Assembly (NCBI RefSeq): GCF_900102525.1
Contig: NZ_FNBZ01000008.1
Location: 240,557 to 304,556, forward strand
DNA length: 64,000 nt
Direction: 5' to 3'
Source: Allobosea robiniae
GTDB taxonomy: Bacteria > Pseudomonadota > Alphaproteobacteria > Rhizobiales > Beijerinckiaceae
The notes beneath the pieces were generated by a model. The model did not search any database, was not told the DNA's origin, and saw only the letters and a program-made list of their open reading frames with translations. The position numbers and the translations under genes were made by a program. Of the stretch, positions 9,861 through 17,538 are shown one piece after another; position 1 is the stretch's first letter, and each line of letters starts with the position of its first letter.

Positions 9861-10343
9861 TCACTTGGTGTGGGTCTTGATGTCCCAGGTCATGGTGCTC
9901 GGCGCCTCGAGCGAACCATCGGCCTTCTGCGCCTTGTACTCGTATTTGATCTTGGCGTAGTTCAGCGAGAACTGGTCGGTCGGAATGCTGGAGCCGCCGG
10001 CGGCGTCGCCGGATTGGTAGCTCGACACGATCAGGTCCTCCAGCGTCAGCACGTAATAGTCCTGCTGCGTCTCGCCCTGCTTGCGGACGAAGAGCACCGC
10101 TTTCTTGATGTGCTTGCCGCCGGCGCAGGACAGCGCCAGGTTCGTCGAGGCCTTGCCGACCGAGCAGGTGAAGTGGATGTCCTGGAAGCTCGCCTTGCCG
10201 GCGCCGCCGCCGGCGTTGGACGCATGCGAGCCCGCATTGCTGATGCCCCAGGAGAATGAATCGACCTCGATCGTGTCCTTGTGCTTGGAATCCTTGCTTT
10301 CGCCCTTGATGCCGTCGATCTCGAGCAGGAAGTCGCTAGCCAT
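9861..10343 (-). CDS. hcp: T6SS inner-tube protein Hcp (TssD)
   Basis: Hcp hexamers stack into the needle tube and are expelled on firing. 160 aa, the normal size, starting MASDFLLEIDGIKGESKD, a textbook Hcp opening, with HFTCSVGKASTNLALSCAGGKHIKKA and the C-terminal NYAKIKYEYKAQKADGS strands. It has the strongest ribosome site in the block (GGAGGT five bases before ATG 10343). Its own 138-bp upstream gap and stem-loops on both sides fit the high and separately tuned expression expected of a secreted tube protein. It is the only hcp in the window. Confidence 0.97.
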   Translation of the reverse strand: MASDFLLEIDGIKGESKDSKHKDTIEVDSFSWGISNAGSHASNAGGGAGKASFQDIHFTCSVGKASTNLALSCAGGKHIKKAVLFVRKQGETQQDYYVLTLEDLIVSSYQSGDAAGGSSIPTDQFSLNYAKIKYEYKAQKADGSLEAPSTMTWDIKTHTK

Positions 10344-10456
10344 TTTTACCTCCAGAGTAGGATTGCTGTGGGCTCGCGGATGCGGGCCCGCTGTGGACGC
10401 ACTTCTCCTGTCGCGCCGCCCTCAAGCGGTCGGCGCGTCGAAGATTCTCGTTGTCG

Positions 10457-10481
10457 CCGTCACCTGGTATTCAGGTGACGG
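10457..10481 (-). promoter_or_regulatory. Stem-loop directly after the tssC stop codon
   Basis: A perfect 10-bp stem (10457-10466 with 10472-10481, five-base loop) begins immediately after the tssC stop. There is no T-tract, so it could slow 3' exonucleases or partly terminate transcription, separating tssC from hcp levels. Confidence 0.5.
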
Positions 10482-11987
10482 TCACTGCTTGGGAGCTGGC
10501 AGTCGCGAGACCAGGCTCAGACCGATATCCATGCCTTCGAGCTGGAAGTGCGGCCGCAGATAGAACTTGGCCGAGTAGTAGCCGGGGTTCTCCTCGTCCT
10601 CGAAAACGTCGATGCGCGCATCGGAGAGCGGGCGCCGCGCCTTCGTTTCTTCGCTGGAATTGACCGGATCGCCATCGACATAGTCGGTGATCCACTCCTG
10701 CAGCCAGCGGCGCAGCGGCTCCTTTTCCTTGTAGGAGCCGATCTTGTCGCGAACCATGCACTTCAGGTAGTGCGCGAAGCGCGAGACTGCGAACATGTAG
10801 GGCAGCCGCGAGGACAGGTTGTCCGACGCGGTGGCCGCGACGCCGTCCGGCCCCGAATAGGCCTTCGGCTTGTAGAGCGACTGGGCGCCGATGAAGGCGG
10901 CCTTGTCGGTGTTCTTGCGATGGATCAGCGGGATCAGGCCGGATTTCGCCAGCTCCGCCTCGCGCCGGTCGCTGATCGCGATCTCGGTCGGGCATTTCAG
11001 GTCGATGCCGCCGTCATCCGTCGGGAAGGTATGGGTCGGCAGGTTCAGGACCTCGCCGCCCGACTGGACGCCGCGGATGCGTGTGCACCAGCCATATTCC
11101 TTGAACGCGCGGTTGACGTTGACCGCCATCGCATAGGCCGCGTTCATCCAGGCGTAGTTCTCGCCCTTGTGCCCGTCGGTATCCTCCTCGAAGGCGAACT
11201 CCTCGACCGGCTCGGACTTGGCGCCATACGGCACCCGAGACAGCACCCGCGGCAGGCACAGGCCCACATAACGGGAATCGGCCGCGTCGCGCAGGCCCTT
11301 CCAGGCCGCATAGTCGGGCGTGTCGAAGACCTTGCTGAGATCGCGCGGATTGGACAGCTCGGTCCAGGCATCCATGCCCATCAGGGTCGGCTCGGCCCCT
11401 GCGAAGAAAGGCGCATGCGCCGCCGCCGCCACCTTCGACAGATCGCGCAGGAGCTGTACGTCGGTCGGGACATGGCTGAAATGATAGTCGCCGACCAGGC
11501 AGCCGAAGGGCTGGCCGCCGAGCTGGCCGAATTCCTGCTCGTAGACCTGCTTGAACAGCGGGCTCTGGTCCCAGCGCGCGCCGGGATAGGTCTTGAGATT
11601 GCGGTAGAGCTCGCCCTTCGAGACGTTCATCACCTTGATCTTCAACTGCGCGTCCGTCTCGGAATTGAAGACGAGGTAGTTGAGGCCGCGCCAGGCGCTT
11701 TCGATCTTCTGGAACTCCGGTGCGTGCAGCACCGCGTTCATCTGCTCGGTCAGCTTGGCGTCGAGCCGGGCGATCATCTCCTCGATGGTGTCGATGACGT
11801 CGCCCTTGATCAGGGTCTGGTCCGCCAGCGCCTGGTTGACCAGGGTCGCGACCGCATTCTCGACTTCGGTCGCCGCACGCTCGGTCTTGGGCTTGAAACT
11901 CTGTTTCAGGATCGCCGAGAAATCGTCGATCTCGCGCGTTTCGACTGCTGCCCCGCCGGGCTGTTGGGTTTGTGCTTCCGCTGCCAT
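10482..11987 (-). CDS. tssC: T6SS sheath large subunit TssC (VipB)
   Basis: TssC forms, with TssB, the contractile sheath around the Hcp tube. The 501-aa length is standard. Recognisable features are IESAWRGLNYLVFNSETDAQLKIKVMNV near residues 95-125, the SPLFKQVYEQEFGQLGGQPFGCLVGDYHF block, SRLPYMFAVSRFAHYLKCMVRDKIGS, and the C-terminal PGYYSAKFYLRPHFQLEGMDIGLSLVSRLP. Start ATG 11987. It is unusually separated from tssB (149 bp; the two are often nearly contiguous), and that gap holds several hairpins. Confidence 0.97.
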   Translation of the reverse strand: MAAEAQTQQPGGAAVETREIDDFSAILKQSFKPKTERAATEVENAVATLVNQALADQTLIKGDVIDTIEEMIARLDAKLTEQMNAVLHAPEFQKIESAWRGLNYLVFNSETDAQLKIKVMNVSKGELYRNLKTYPGARWDQSPLFKQVYEQEFGQLGGQPFGCLVGDYHFSHVPTDVQLLRDLSKVAAAAHAPFFAGAEPTLMGMDAWTELSNPRDLSKVFDTPDYAAWKGLRDAADSRYVGLCLPRVLSRVPYGAKSEPVEEFAFEEDTDGHKGENYAWMNAAYAMAVNVNRAFKEYGWCTRIRGVQSGGEVLNLPTHTFPTDDGGIDLKCPTEIAISDRREAELAKSGLIPLIHRKNTDKAAFIGAQSLYKPKAYSGPDGVAATASDNLSSRLPYMFAVSRFAHYLKCMVRDKIGSYKEKEPLRRWLQEWITDYVDGDPVNSSEETKARRPLSDARIDVFEDEENPGYYSAKFYLRPHFQLEGMDIGLSLVSRLPAPKQ

Positions 11988-12049
11988 TGCCGCCTCGCTC
12001 GCTTAACCGCCTGCAGGCCCCCGATCCCACCTGATGCGGACGGGATCGC

Positions 12050-12128
12050 TTCACACAATCCGGAGCATCGCTCCTGTGAAAGAGCGGCTCCCGCTCCTTC
12101 GCGCAGCTCCCCGGGGGCTGAGCCCGCG
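12050..12128 (-). promoter_or_regulatory. Structured tssB-tssC intercistronic region
   Basis: The gap holds a hairpin GGAGC-ATC-GCTCC (12062-12074) flanked by TTCACA (12050) and TGTGAA (12075), a second GAGCGG/CCGCTC hairpin just beyond, and a GC-rich AGCTCCCC/GGGGGCT palindrome near 12107-12121. No T-run follows any of them. Function is unknown; translation control of tssC is possible. Confidence 0.35.
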
Positions 12129-12136
12129 CCCTGCCC

Positions 12137-12667
12137 TCAGTTCGCCGTCTTGTCTTCCGAAGGTTCGCCCTTGCCGAGCTGGTCCTTCAGCGCCGCCATC
12201 AGCTGGGGATCGGCCAGCAGCGCCTTGATCTGGTCGCTGGCGGCCATCTTGCCGTCCATGTAGCGCAGCAGGTTGGCGAGCTGCTCGCGCGCCTCCAGCA
12301 GCTTCGCCGTCGCCGGGATCTGGCGGGCGATGGCGGCCGGGCTGAAATCCTCGAACTTCGAGAACTTCAACGCCACCGAGAGCTTCTCACTGCTATCCTC
12401 GCCGAGCTTGTTGGACACGTTGAAGGACACGGCCGGCTCGATCGCGGCCATGCGCTGATCGAAATTATCCATGTCGAAGTCGAGGAACTTGCGCTGCGAG
12501 ATCTCCGGCTTCTCGATCGCCGAGGCGTTGCCCGACAGATCGGCCATCACGCCCATGACGAAGGGCAGCTCGACCTTCTGCTCCGCATTGTAGGGGTCCT
12601 CGTAGGTGATATGCACCCGAGGCGGCCTGTTGCGGCGGATGAACTTCTGTCCAGAATCTCCGGCCAT
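12137..12667 (-). CDS. tssB: T6SS sheath small subunit TssB (VipA)
   Basis: TssB is the small subunit of the contractile sheath. 176 aa with the family opening SGQKFIRRNRPPRVHITYEDPYN, the conserved ELPFVMGVMADLSG block and KFLDFDMDNFDQRMAAIEPAVSFNVSNKL, then the helical C-terminus (LLEAREQLANLLRYMDGK) that ClpV recognises in homologues. Start ATG 12667. It follows tssA by 122 bp, so a separate promoter is possible. TssC is next downstream. Confidence 0.96.
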   Translation of the reverse strand: MAGDSGQKFIRRNRPPRVHITYEDPYNAEQKVELPFVMGVMADLSGNASAIEKPEISQRKFLDFDMDNFDQRMAAIEPAVSFNVSNKLGEDSSEKLSVALKFSKFEDFSPAAIARQIPATAKLLEAREQLANLLRYMDGKMAASDQIKALLADPQLMAALKDQLGKGEPSEDKTAN

Positions 12668-12789
12668 GTGACGTGCCCCTCTGCATTCGTGCCACGCCGA
12701 CGTAACGTGACATCCTATCCGTTTTCACCCGTCATCGATATAGTCTCGCGACTGTGACGGGAGGTTCAAGGCAATGACGAAAAACTTCC

Positions 12790-14211
12790 CTAGCTGTCAG
12801 CCTCCGGAACCGGCACGACATCTGGCAGGATGCTGCCGAGAAGCGACATGAAATCATGCTGCGCCAGAGCACAGGCCTTGTCCATCAGGAGCGGCGTCGG
12901 GTGCGAGGGCTCGACCTGGCGGTAGAAGGCGGCGACCGCCTTCATCGCGCCGACCGCATCCGCGCGGCTGCCGATCACGATCGCGGACGGCACCGGGTTC
13001 GGCGTGGCAACGGCCTCGGCCGCCTCCGTCACGCTCTCCCCGTCGCCACCTGCCTCGGAAACATCCTCACCGGCTTCGGCATCGCTGTCGTAGCCGTCCC
13101 CCGCTTCGTATTCGCTCTCCGCTTCGGTGCCGTCCGGCACCGGCAGGCGCTCCAGCGGCAACCGGAACCGGCGCTGGTCGCCGATCTCGAAGACCGCCTT
13201 GTCGACCTGGTCGGGGAACATGATCTGGATGACCTCGATCAACGACTTTCCGATCAGCTGCTGCGCCTGCCCGATCAGCAGGACGGCCGGGCTCGAAGGC
13301 TCGGTTCTGCGAAAGTAGCCGAGGCAGGCTCCCAGCGTATCCTCCACATGAAGGATGCTCGAAACGCTGCCAGGACCGAAGGTTGCGGTGTTTGCTGCCG
13401 ACCCTTGCGGGCCGGCCGCCACGGGCTCCGGCCCCGACGCCTGATGGCCCGGGACACGCCGTACGACCGCGGCGTCGAGAAAGGCGGCGATCTGGTCCAG
13501 CAGCGTCGCCAGGCGCGGAAAGCCGAGGGGATGATCGACACCGACCTTCTCCAGCCAGATCGTCCGCAGGCGCGTGAGCGCGTCGCGCCCGGCATTCACT
13601 TGGCCGAGAATCGCGACGAGGTCGTCCGCTTCGACCTCGCCCAGCACCGCCTGGATCGTTCCGGCATCGGGATGCTGCTCGCCGTCGACAAGCTTCGTCT
13701 CGCCGCTCGCAACGAGCTGGCTGCGGAACATGAACGGTCCGATCCGCCGACTGACGAAGAGCGGCGCGTGCTGCAGCGGCAGGACCACTGTCGCCAGCTC
13801 GTCGAGCCCCTGCAGGGCGACCTCGCGCATCACGAAATCGCCGTCCATCGCCCTGGGATGCACCTCCTCCCAGTAGCTGCCGAGGAGATCGGCCATGGCT
13901 GACAGGCTGGCGGTGAATCCCGGCACGTCGCGGTTGAGGATCGTGAGCTTGGCCGCGAGCACGAGGATCCTGAGGTCGCGCGAACGCTCCAGCAGCTTGC
14001 CGAGCTCGGCAAAGGCCGGCGGAAACTCGATGTTCGCCCGATCGAAGGCGATCTGGCGCCCGTCGTCGTCACGGCGGAAATACGAGACCGGCAGCGCGAC
14101 CTCGAGCCGCGCCGTGGCGTTCATGAAATCGGGATCGTCCTCGAGATCCGGGCCGCAGGGCTCGTCAGCCGAAACCGGTTTCGTCAGGTCGGCGAAATTC
14201 AGGCCCGCCAT
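12790..14211 (-). CDS. tssA: T6SS cap/baseplate protein TssA
   Basis: TssA primes baseplate and sheath assembly. The 473-aa protein has an ImpA-type N-terminal domain: PCGPDLEDDPDFMNATARLEVA at 18-39, NIEFPPAFAELGKLLERSRDLRILVLAAKL, then GSYWEEVHPR. The usual C-terminal motif (aromatic-x-R-x-x-EPSSP-x-x-LL, then a hydrophobic P-D) is present twice. One copy is at about residues 298-336 (YFRRTEPSSPAVLLI) and a second at about 429-466 (FYRQVEPSHPTPLLM). A long acidic Gly/Glu linker (360-410) separates them. The duplicated terminus is unusual; see findings. It starts at ATG 14211, 70 bp after the ompA-like gene. Confidence 0.9.
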   Translation of the reverse strand: MAGLNFADLTKPVSADEPCGPDLEDDPDFMNATARLEVALPVSYFRRDDDGRQIAFDRANIEFPPAFAELGKLLERSRDLRILVLAAKLTILNRDVPGFTASLSAMADLLGSYWEEVHPRAMDGDFVMREVALQGLDELATVVLPLQHAPLFVSRRIGPFMFRSQLVASGETKLVDGEQHPDAGTIQAVLGEVEADDLVAILGQVNAGRDALTRLRTIWLEKVGVDHPLGFPRLATLLDQIAAFLDAAVVRRVPGHQASGPEPVAAGPQGSAANTATFGPGSVSSILHVEDTLGACLGYFRRTEPSSPAVLLIGQAQQLIGKSLIEVIQIMFPDQVDKAVFEIGDQRRFRLPLERLPVPDGTEAESEYEAGDGYDSDAEAGEDVSEAGGDGESVTEAAEAVATPNPVPSAIVIGSRADAVGAMKAVAAFYRQVEPSHPTPLLMDKACALAQHDFMSLLGSILPDVVPVPEADS

Positions 14212-14281
14212 CGCTTTCCCCGCTCACAGGAGCGGCGGCCCGGTCACGGCCGGGATCGCCGCGGCCGTTCCGTATCGTGTT

Positions 14282-14839
14282 TTATTCGCCGCGCAGGCGG
14301 GTCTCGACCCGGCGGTTGTCGCCGGACAAGGGATCGGCCGCGATAGGCTTGCTCTGCCCGTAGCCCTTGGCCACCAGCTTGGCGGCATTCACCCCGTGCC
14401 CGCCGAGATAACGGACGACGGCCTGCGCCCGGCGCTGCGACAGGTTGAGATTGTAGGAGGCACTCCCGGCGGCGTCGGTATGGCCTTCGACCATGAAGGT
14501 CCGCTGCGAGAGCTGCGGCGTCTTCAGCGCCTTGGCGAACTCGTCGAGATTGAGCTTGGCCTCGGGCTCCAGCTCGTCGGAATTGTATTTGAACTTCACG
14601 ACGAGATCGAAGGCGCTGACCGGCTTGGCCGGCTCGACCACCTGCCCGGCCCTGGCGCATTCGGCTTCCGTGCCGACGCACAGCCCCCGCGAGATGCCGG
14701 GCTTGGGCGCGATGCCCGGCCCGAAATGCTTGACGATGTCATCGGCCTTGTAGGTCTGCGCCCCGGCCCCGTTCGCCATGGACAGAACCATAGCGCCGGT
14801 CAGAGCGACAAAGGCAGTGAAGCCGGGCTGCTTGCGCAT
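14282..14839 (-). CDS. OmpA-family peptidoglycan-binding protein, T6SS-linked
   Basis: A 185-aa exported protein with a clear signal peptide (cleavage likely near AGAQ, residue 27) and a C-terminal OmpA domain. The domain runs from FDLVVKFKYNSDEL through VEGHTDAAGSASYNLNLSQRRAQAVVRYL to NRRVETRLRGE, including the Asp and Arg used to grip diaminopimelate in homologues. It is the first gene of the minus-strand T6SS block, which suggests it anchors the apparatus to the wall, perhaps helping replace the missing TssJ. It has no lipobox, so it is probably soluble in the periplasm. Divergent from vgrG across 118 bp of locally AT-richer DNA. Confidence 0.85.
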   Translation of the reverse strand: MRKQPGFTAFVALTGAMVLSMANGAGAQTYKADDIVKHFGPGIAPKPGISRGLCVGTEAECARAGQVVEPAKPVSAFDLVVKFKYNSDELEPEAKLNLDEFAKALKTPQLSQRTFMVEGHTDAAGSASYNLNLSQRRAQAVVRYLGGHGVNAAKLVAKGYGQSKPIAADPLSGDNRRVETRLRGE

Positions 14840-14957
14840 GGGAACACTCCCGCTGAGTTTCGCCGTCTGGCAGATAAGGACTTAGGGATGGAAGGATGAC
14901 TCCAGAAATCACCTACGTCAAGATAAAAATAAAAGCGCGAATCGAAAGGTTCAGTTG

Positions 14958-16817
14958 ATGTCTTCTGCTCTTGGGCAAGATCAAAGAACTGCGTCTTTCT
15001 CAACGCCGACGGGAAAAGACGAATTTACACTTATCAAGTTCGAAGCCAGCGAGGCTTTGAGCGAATTGTTCACTTATAATATCGAAACAGCCAGCAAGAC
15101 CGACAACGCTGACCTGCAAAGTATCATGAGCGAGAAATGCTCGATCAAATTCACGCTCAAGAACAAGAACGAGCGTGTGCTGAACGGCACGCTGGTCGAT
15201 GCGCAATGGCTCGGCAAGCAGGATGATCTCTACATCTACCGCTTCACGCTCAAGCCGTGGCTCTGGCTGCTCTCGCAGCGGGCGGATTGCCGGATCTTCA
15301 AGAACAAGACCGCCCTCGACATCATCAAGGAGATTTTCAAGAAAGAAGGCTCGGCGAGCTTCGACGACCGCACCAGCGAGACGCTCCAGCCGATCGACTA
15401 CTGCGTCCAGTATCGCGAGACCGACCTCGATTTCGTGCTGCGGCTGATGGAGCAGTACGGCATCTACTACTATTTCAAGCACAGCGACGGCGACCACAAG
15501 CTGGTCCTCTGCGATTCCCGCTCCGCCCATGACCAGGTCCAGGCGGCGGCCGAGCCGAGCTTCCAGGGCGATGCCTCGGCTTACGCCTTCGTTCCGCAGG
15601 GCAGCCGCTTCCCGCGCAGCGCCGTCGAGCATCTGACGAGCTGGTCGACGATCCGCCGCCTGCGCACCGGCAAGTTCGAGCTCAAGGACTATGATTTCGA
15701 GAAATCCGAGTCCGATCTCACCGCCCGCGCCGAGGAAGGCTTTCCCAAGGCCAAGTCCTACGAGGCCTATGACTATCCGGCGGCCTACACCAAGCGTGAC
15801 CAGGGCGAGCATTTCGCCCGCGTGATGGCGCAGGCCGAGCAGGCGCAAGACGAACGCCGCTATGCCGCCGGCGATGCCGCGAGCCTCTATCCCGGCGCGC
15901 TGATGAAGCTCTCCGACCACCCGACCGGCGCCGAGAACAGCGAATATGTCGTCGTCCGCGCGACCCATGCCTTCGGCATCCAGAGCTATCGCTCGTCGGG
16001 GCGCCGGGACGAGGCGCTCTATCACGGCTCCTACGAGCTCCAGAAAAGCGACAAGCGCTTCCGTGCGCCGATCGCGACGCCCCGCCCCACCGTCTACGGG
16101 CCGCATACCGCCAAGGTCGTCGGCGAGAAGAACAAGGGCGAGGAAGGCGATATCGACGTCGACGAATACGGCCGCATCTGGCTGCGCTTCCATTGGGACC
16201 GCGAGGATAGCTCGACCTCCTGCCGCACCCGCGTCGCGCAGATGTGGGCCGGCAAGGGCTGGGGCGGGCAGATCATCCCGCGCATCGGCCAGGAGGTGAT
16301 CGTCGAATATATCGAGGGCAATCCGGACCTGCCGCTGGTCGTCGGCGCCGTCGTCAACGACCAGCACAAGCCGCCCTATGAACTGCCGGCGAACAAGACG
16401 CAGTCCGGCCTCAAGTCGGAATCGACGGATGGAGCCGGCTTTTCCGACACCTATAACGAGATCAAGTTCGAGGACCGCAAGGATCAGGAGGTCCTGGAGA
16501 TCAGGACCGAGAAGGATCACAAGATCACGGTCAACAACATCGAGACCCGCGATATCGGCGAGCGCTACGACGGCGGCGGCTATTCGCGCGAGACCACGCT
16601 CAAGAAGGGCGACGACAAGCTCGACGTCCAGAACGGCAAGCTCGACATCGAAGCGCTGACGGAGATCAATCTGAAGGTCGGCGGAAGCACGATCAAGATG
16701 ACGCCCGGCAGCATCGAGATCAAATCGCCGACCATCACGATCCATAGCCAGGCGCTGACCGAGGTGAAGAGCGACGGCATGCTCGTCGTCAAGGCACCGA
16801 TGGTGAACATCAACTGA
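14958..16817 (+). CDS. vgrG: T6SS spike protein VgrG (TssI)
   Basis: Trimeric tip of the T6SS needle. ATG 14958 gives 619 aa; a TTG immediately before it is in frame but the ribosome site (GAAAGG) fits the ATG. The gp27-like part has FTYNIETASK and the DFVLRLMEQYGIYYYFKHSDGDHKL signature. The OB-fold/gp5 part has EEGDIDVDEYGRIWLRFHWDRE, MWAGKGWGGQIIPRIGQEVIVEYIEGNPDLPLVVGAVVN. The C-terminal spike ends in short beta repeats (GSTIKMTPGSIEIKSPTI) and stops, so it carries no fused effector domain. Cargo must be loaded otherwise. The first ~150 codons are visibly AT-richer than neighbours. Confidence 0.96.
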   Translation: MSSALGQDQRTASFSTPTGKDEFTLIKFEASEALSELFTYNIETASKTDNADLQSIMSEKCSIKFTLKNKNERVLNGTLVDAQWLGKQDDLYIYRFTLKPWLWLLSQRADCRIFKNKTALDIIKEIFKKEGSASFDDRTSETLQPIDYCVQYRETDLDFVLRLMEQYGIYYYFKHSDGDHKLVLCDSRSAHDQVQAAAEPSFQGDASAYAFVPQGSRFPRSAVEHLTSWSTIRRLRTGKFELKDYDFEKSESDLTARAEEGFPKAKSYEAYDYPAAYTKRDQGEHFARVMAQAEQAQDERRYAAGDAASLYPGALMKLSDHPTGAENSEYVVVRATHAFGIQSYRSSGRRDEALYHGSYELQKSDKRFRAPIATPRPTVYGPHTAKVVGEKNKGEEGDIDVDEYGRIWLRFHWDREDSSTSCRTRVAQMWAGKGWGGQIIPRIGQEVIVEYIEGNPDLPLVVGAVVNDQHKPPYELPANKTQSGLKSESTDGAGFSDTYNEIKFEDRKDQEVLEIRTEKDHKITVNNIETRDIGERYDGGGYSRETTLKKGDDKLDVQNGKLDIEALTEINLKVGGSTIKMTPGSIEIKSPTITIHSQALTEVKSDGMLVVKAPMVNIN

Positions 16818-16854
16818 TCGGAATACCGATAACGACAGAACGGCCGGAGCTTCC

Positions 16855-17403
16855 ATGTCACGCCTGCGCTTCAGCACCGCCCGCGAAGTGTTCGAGACCT
16901 ATCCGTCCGCCCATCAGGCCGTGACGATGGCGCCGACCACCGAGCCACCGCTGGCTTTCCTCGGCCGCCTCGTCAGGGGGCCGGCGCCGATGGAGGCGGC
17001 CGGCTTCTGCGCCTTCCTGCTGCCGCGGCGCGAGACGGTGTGGTGGGCCGTGCAGGCCGTCCGTTCCATGCAGCCGCCCGGCACGCAGGACCCCGGCCTC
17101 GCGGCGGCCGAGGCCTGGGTGCGCGAGCCCGGCGACAAGACACGTTTCGAGGCATTGCGGCAGGCGCAAGCCGGCGACAGCGCAAGGCCGGGCACCTTCG
17201 CCGCCTGGGCGGCCGGCTATTCCGGCGGCAGCATGTCGGAAAGCCACCCTATCCCGACGCCGCCCGACCTGACGGCCAAGATGGCGCGGATCGCGGTGCT
17301 CAACGCGATCAACCGCCTGCCGGCGCGCGAGCGCGACGGTGCATTGCGCGCCTGCGTCGAAGCATGCATTCGTTTGGCTGAAGACGATGCCGGCAAGCGC
17401 TGA
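16855..17403 (+). CDS. DUF6931-like T6SS-associated protein
   Basis: 182 aa, no signal peptide and no membrane segment. It follows vgrG by 37 bp on the same strand and precedes tagH, so it is probably cotranscribed with vgrG. The protein is Ala/Pro-rich and helical. Segments such as AAGFCAFLLPRRETVWWAVQAVRSM and AAEAWVREPGDKTRFEALRQA match my recollection of the DUF6931 family that accompanies VgrG and TagH in alphaproteobacterial loci. The family has no established function. A role as a VgrG-linked chaperone or adaptor is only a guess from position. Confidence 0.6.
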   Translation: MSRLRFSTAREVFETYPSAHQAVTMAPTTEPPLAFLGRLVRGPAPMEAAGFCAFLLPRRETVWWAVQAVRSMQPPGTQDPGLAAAEAWVREPGDKTRFEALRQAQAGDSARPGTFAAWAAGYSGGSMSESHPIPTPPDLTAKMARIAVLNAINRLPARERDGALRACVEACIRLAEDDAGKR

Positions 17404-17414
17404 TCTGCGGACGA

Positions 17415-17514
17415 GAGCATTTTCAAGCGAAGTGGACACCGGTTCGCGTGAAGAAAATGCGACAAACCAAAGACTTAGATCATCGGGCCGAGTATGATAT
17501 TCGGCTCGATGATC
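17415..17514. repeat. RIME-like two-hairpin mosaic element, copy 1
   Basis: Hairpin 1 is GCATTTTC (17417-17424) with GAAAATGC (17453-17460) around AAGTGGACACCGGTTCGC. A linker CAAACCAAAGACTTAGA leads to hairpin 2, 17478-17491 with 17501-17514 (14 positions, one G-T pair). The same layout recurs at 42341 and 42628. It sits 25 bp before tagH. It resembles the rhizobial intergenic mosaic elements (RIME), which also have two palindromes in about 100 bp. Confidence 0.75.
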
Positions 17515-17538
17515 TGAGGCCGTAACGGGACGTCCGCG

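Noticed and set aside
12690..12705. Sigma-54-like TGGCACGAATGC upstream of tssB
   Set aside because: The GG and GC elements are too close together to fit a -24/-12 promoter.
15000..16877. Minus-strand open frame opposite vgrG
   Set aside because: Antisense shadow; VgrG signatures are on the plus strand.
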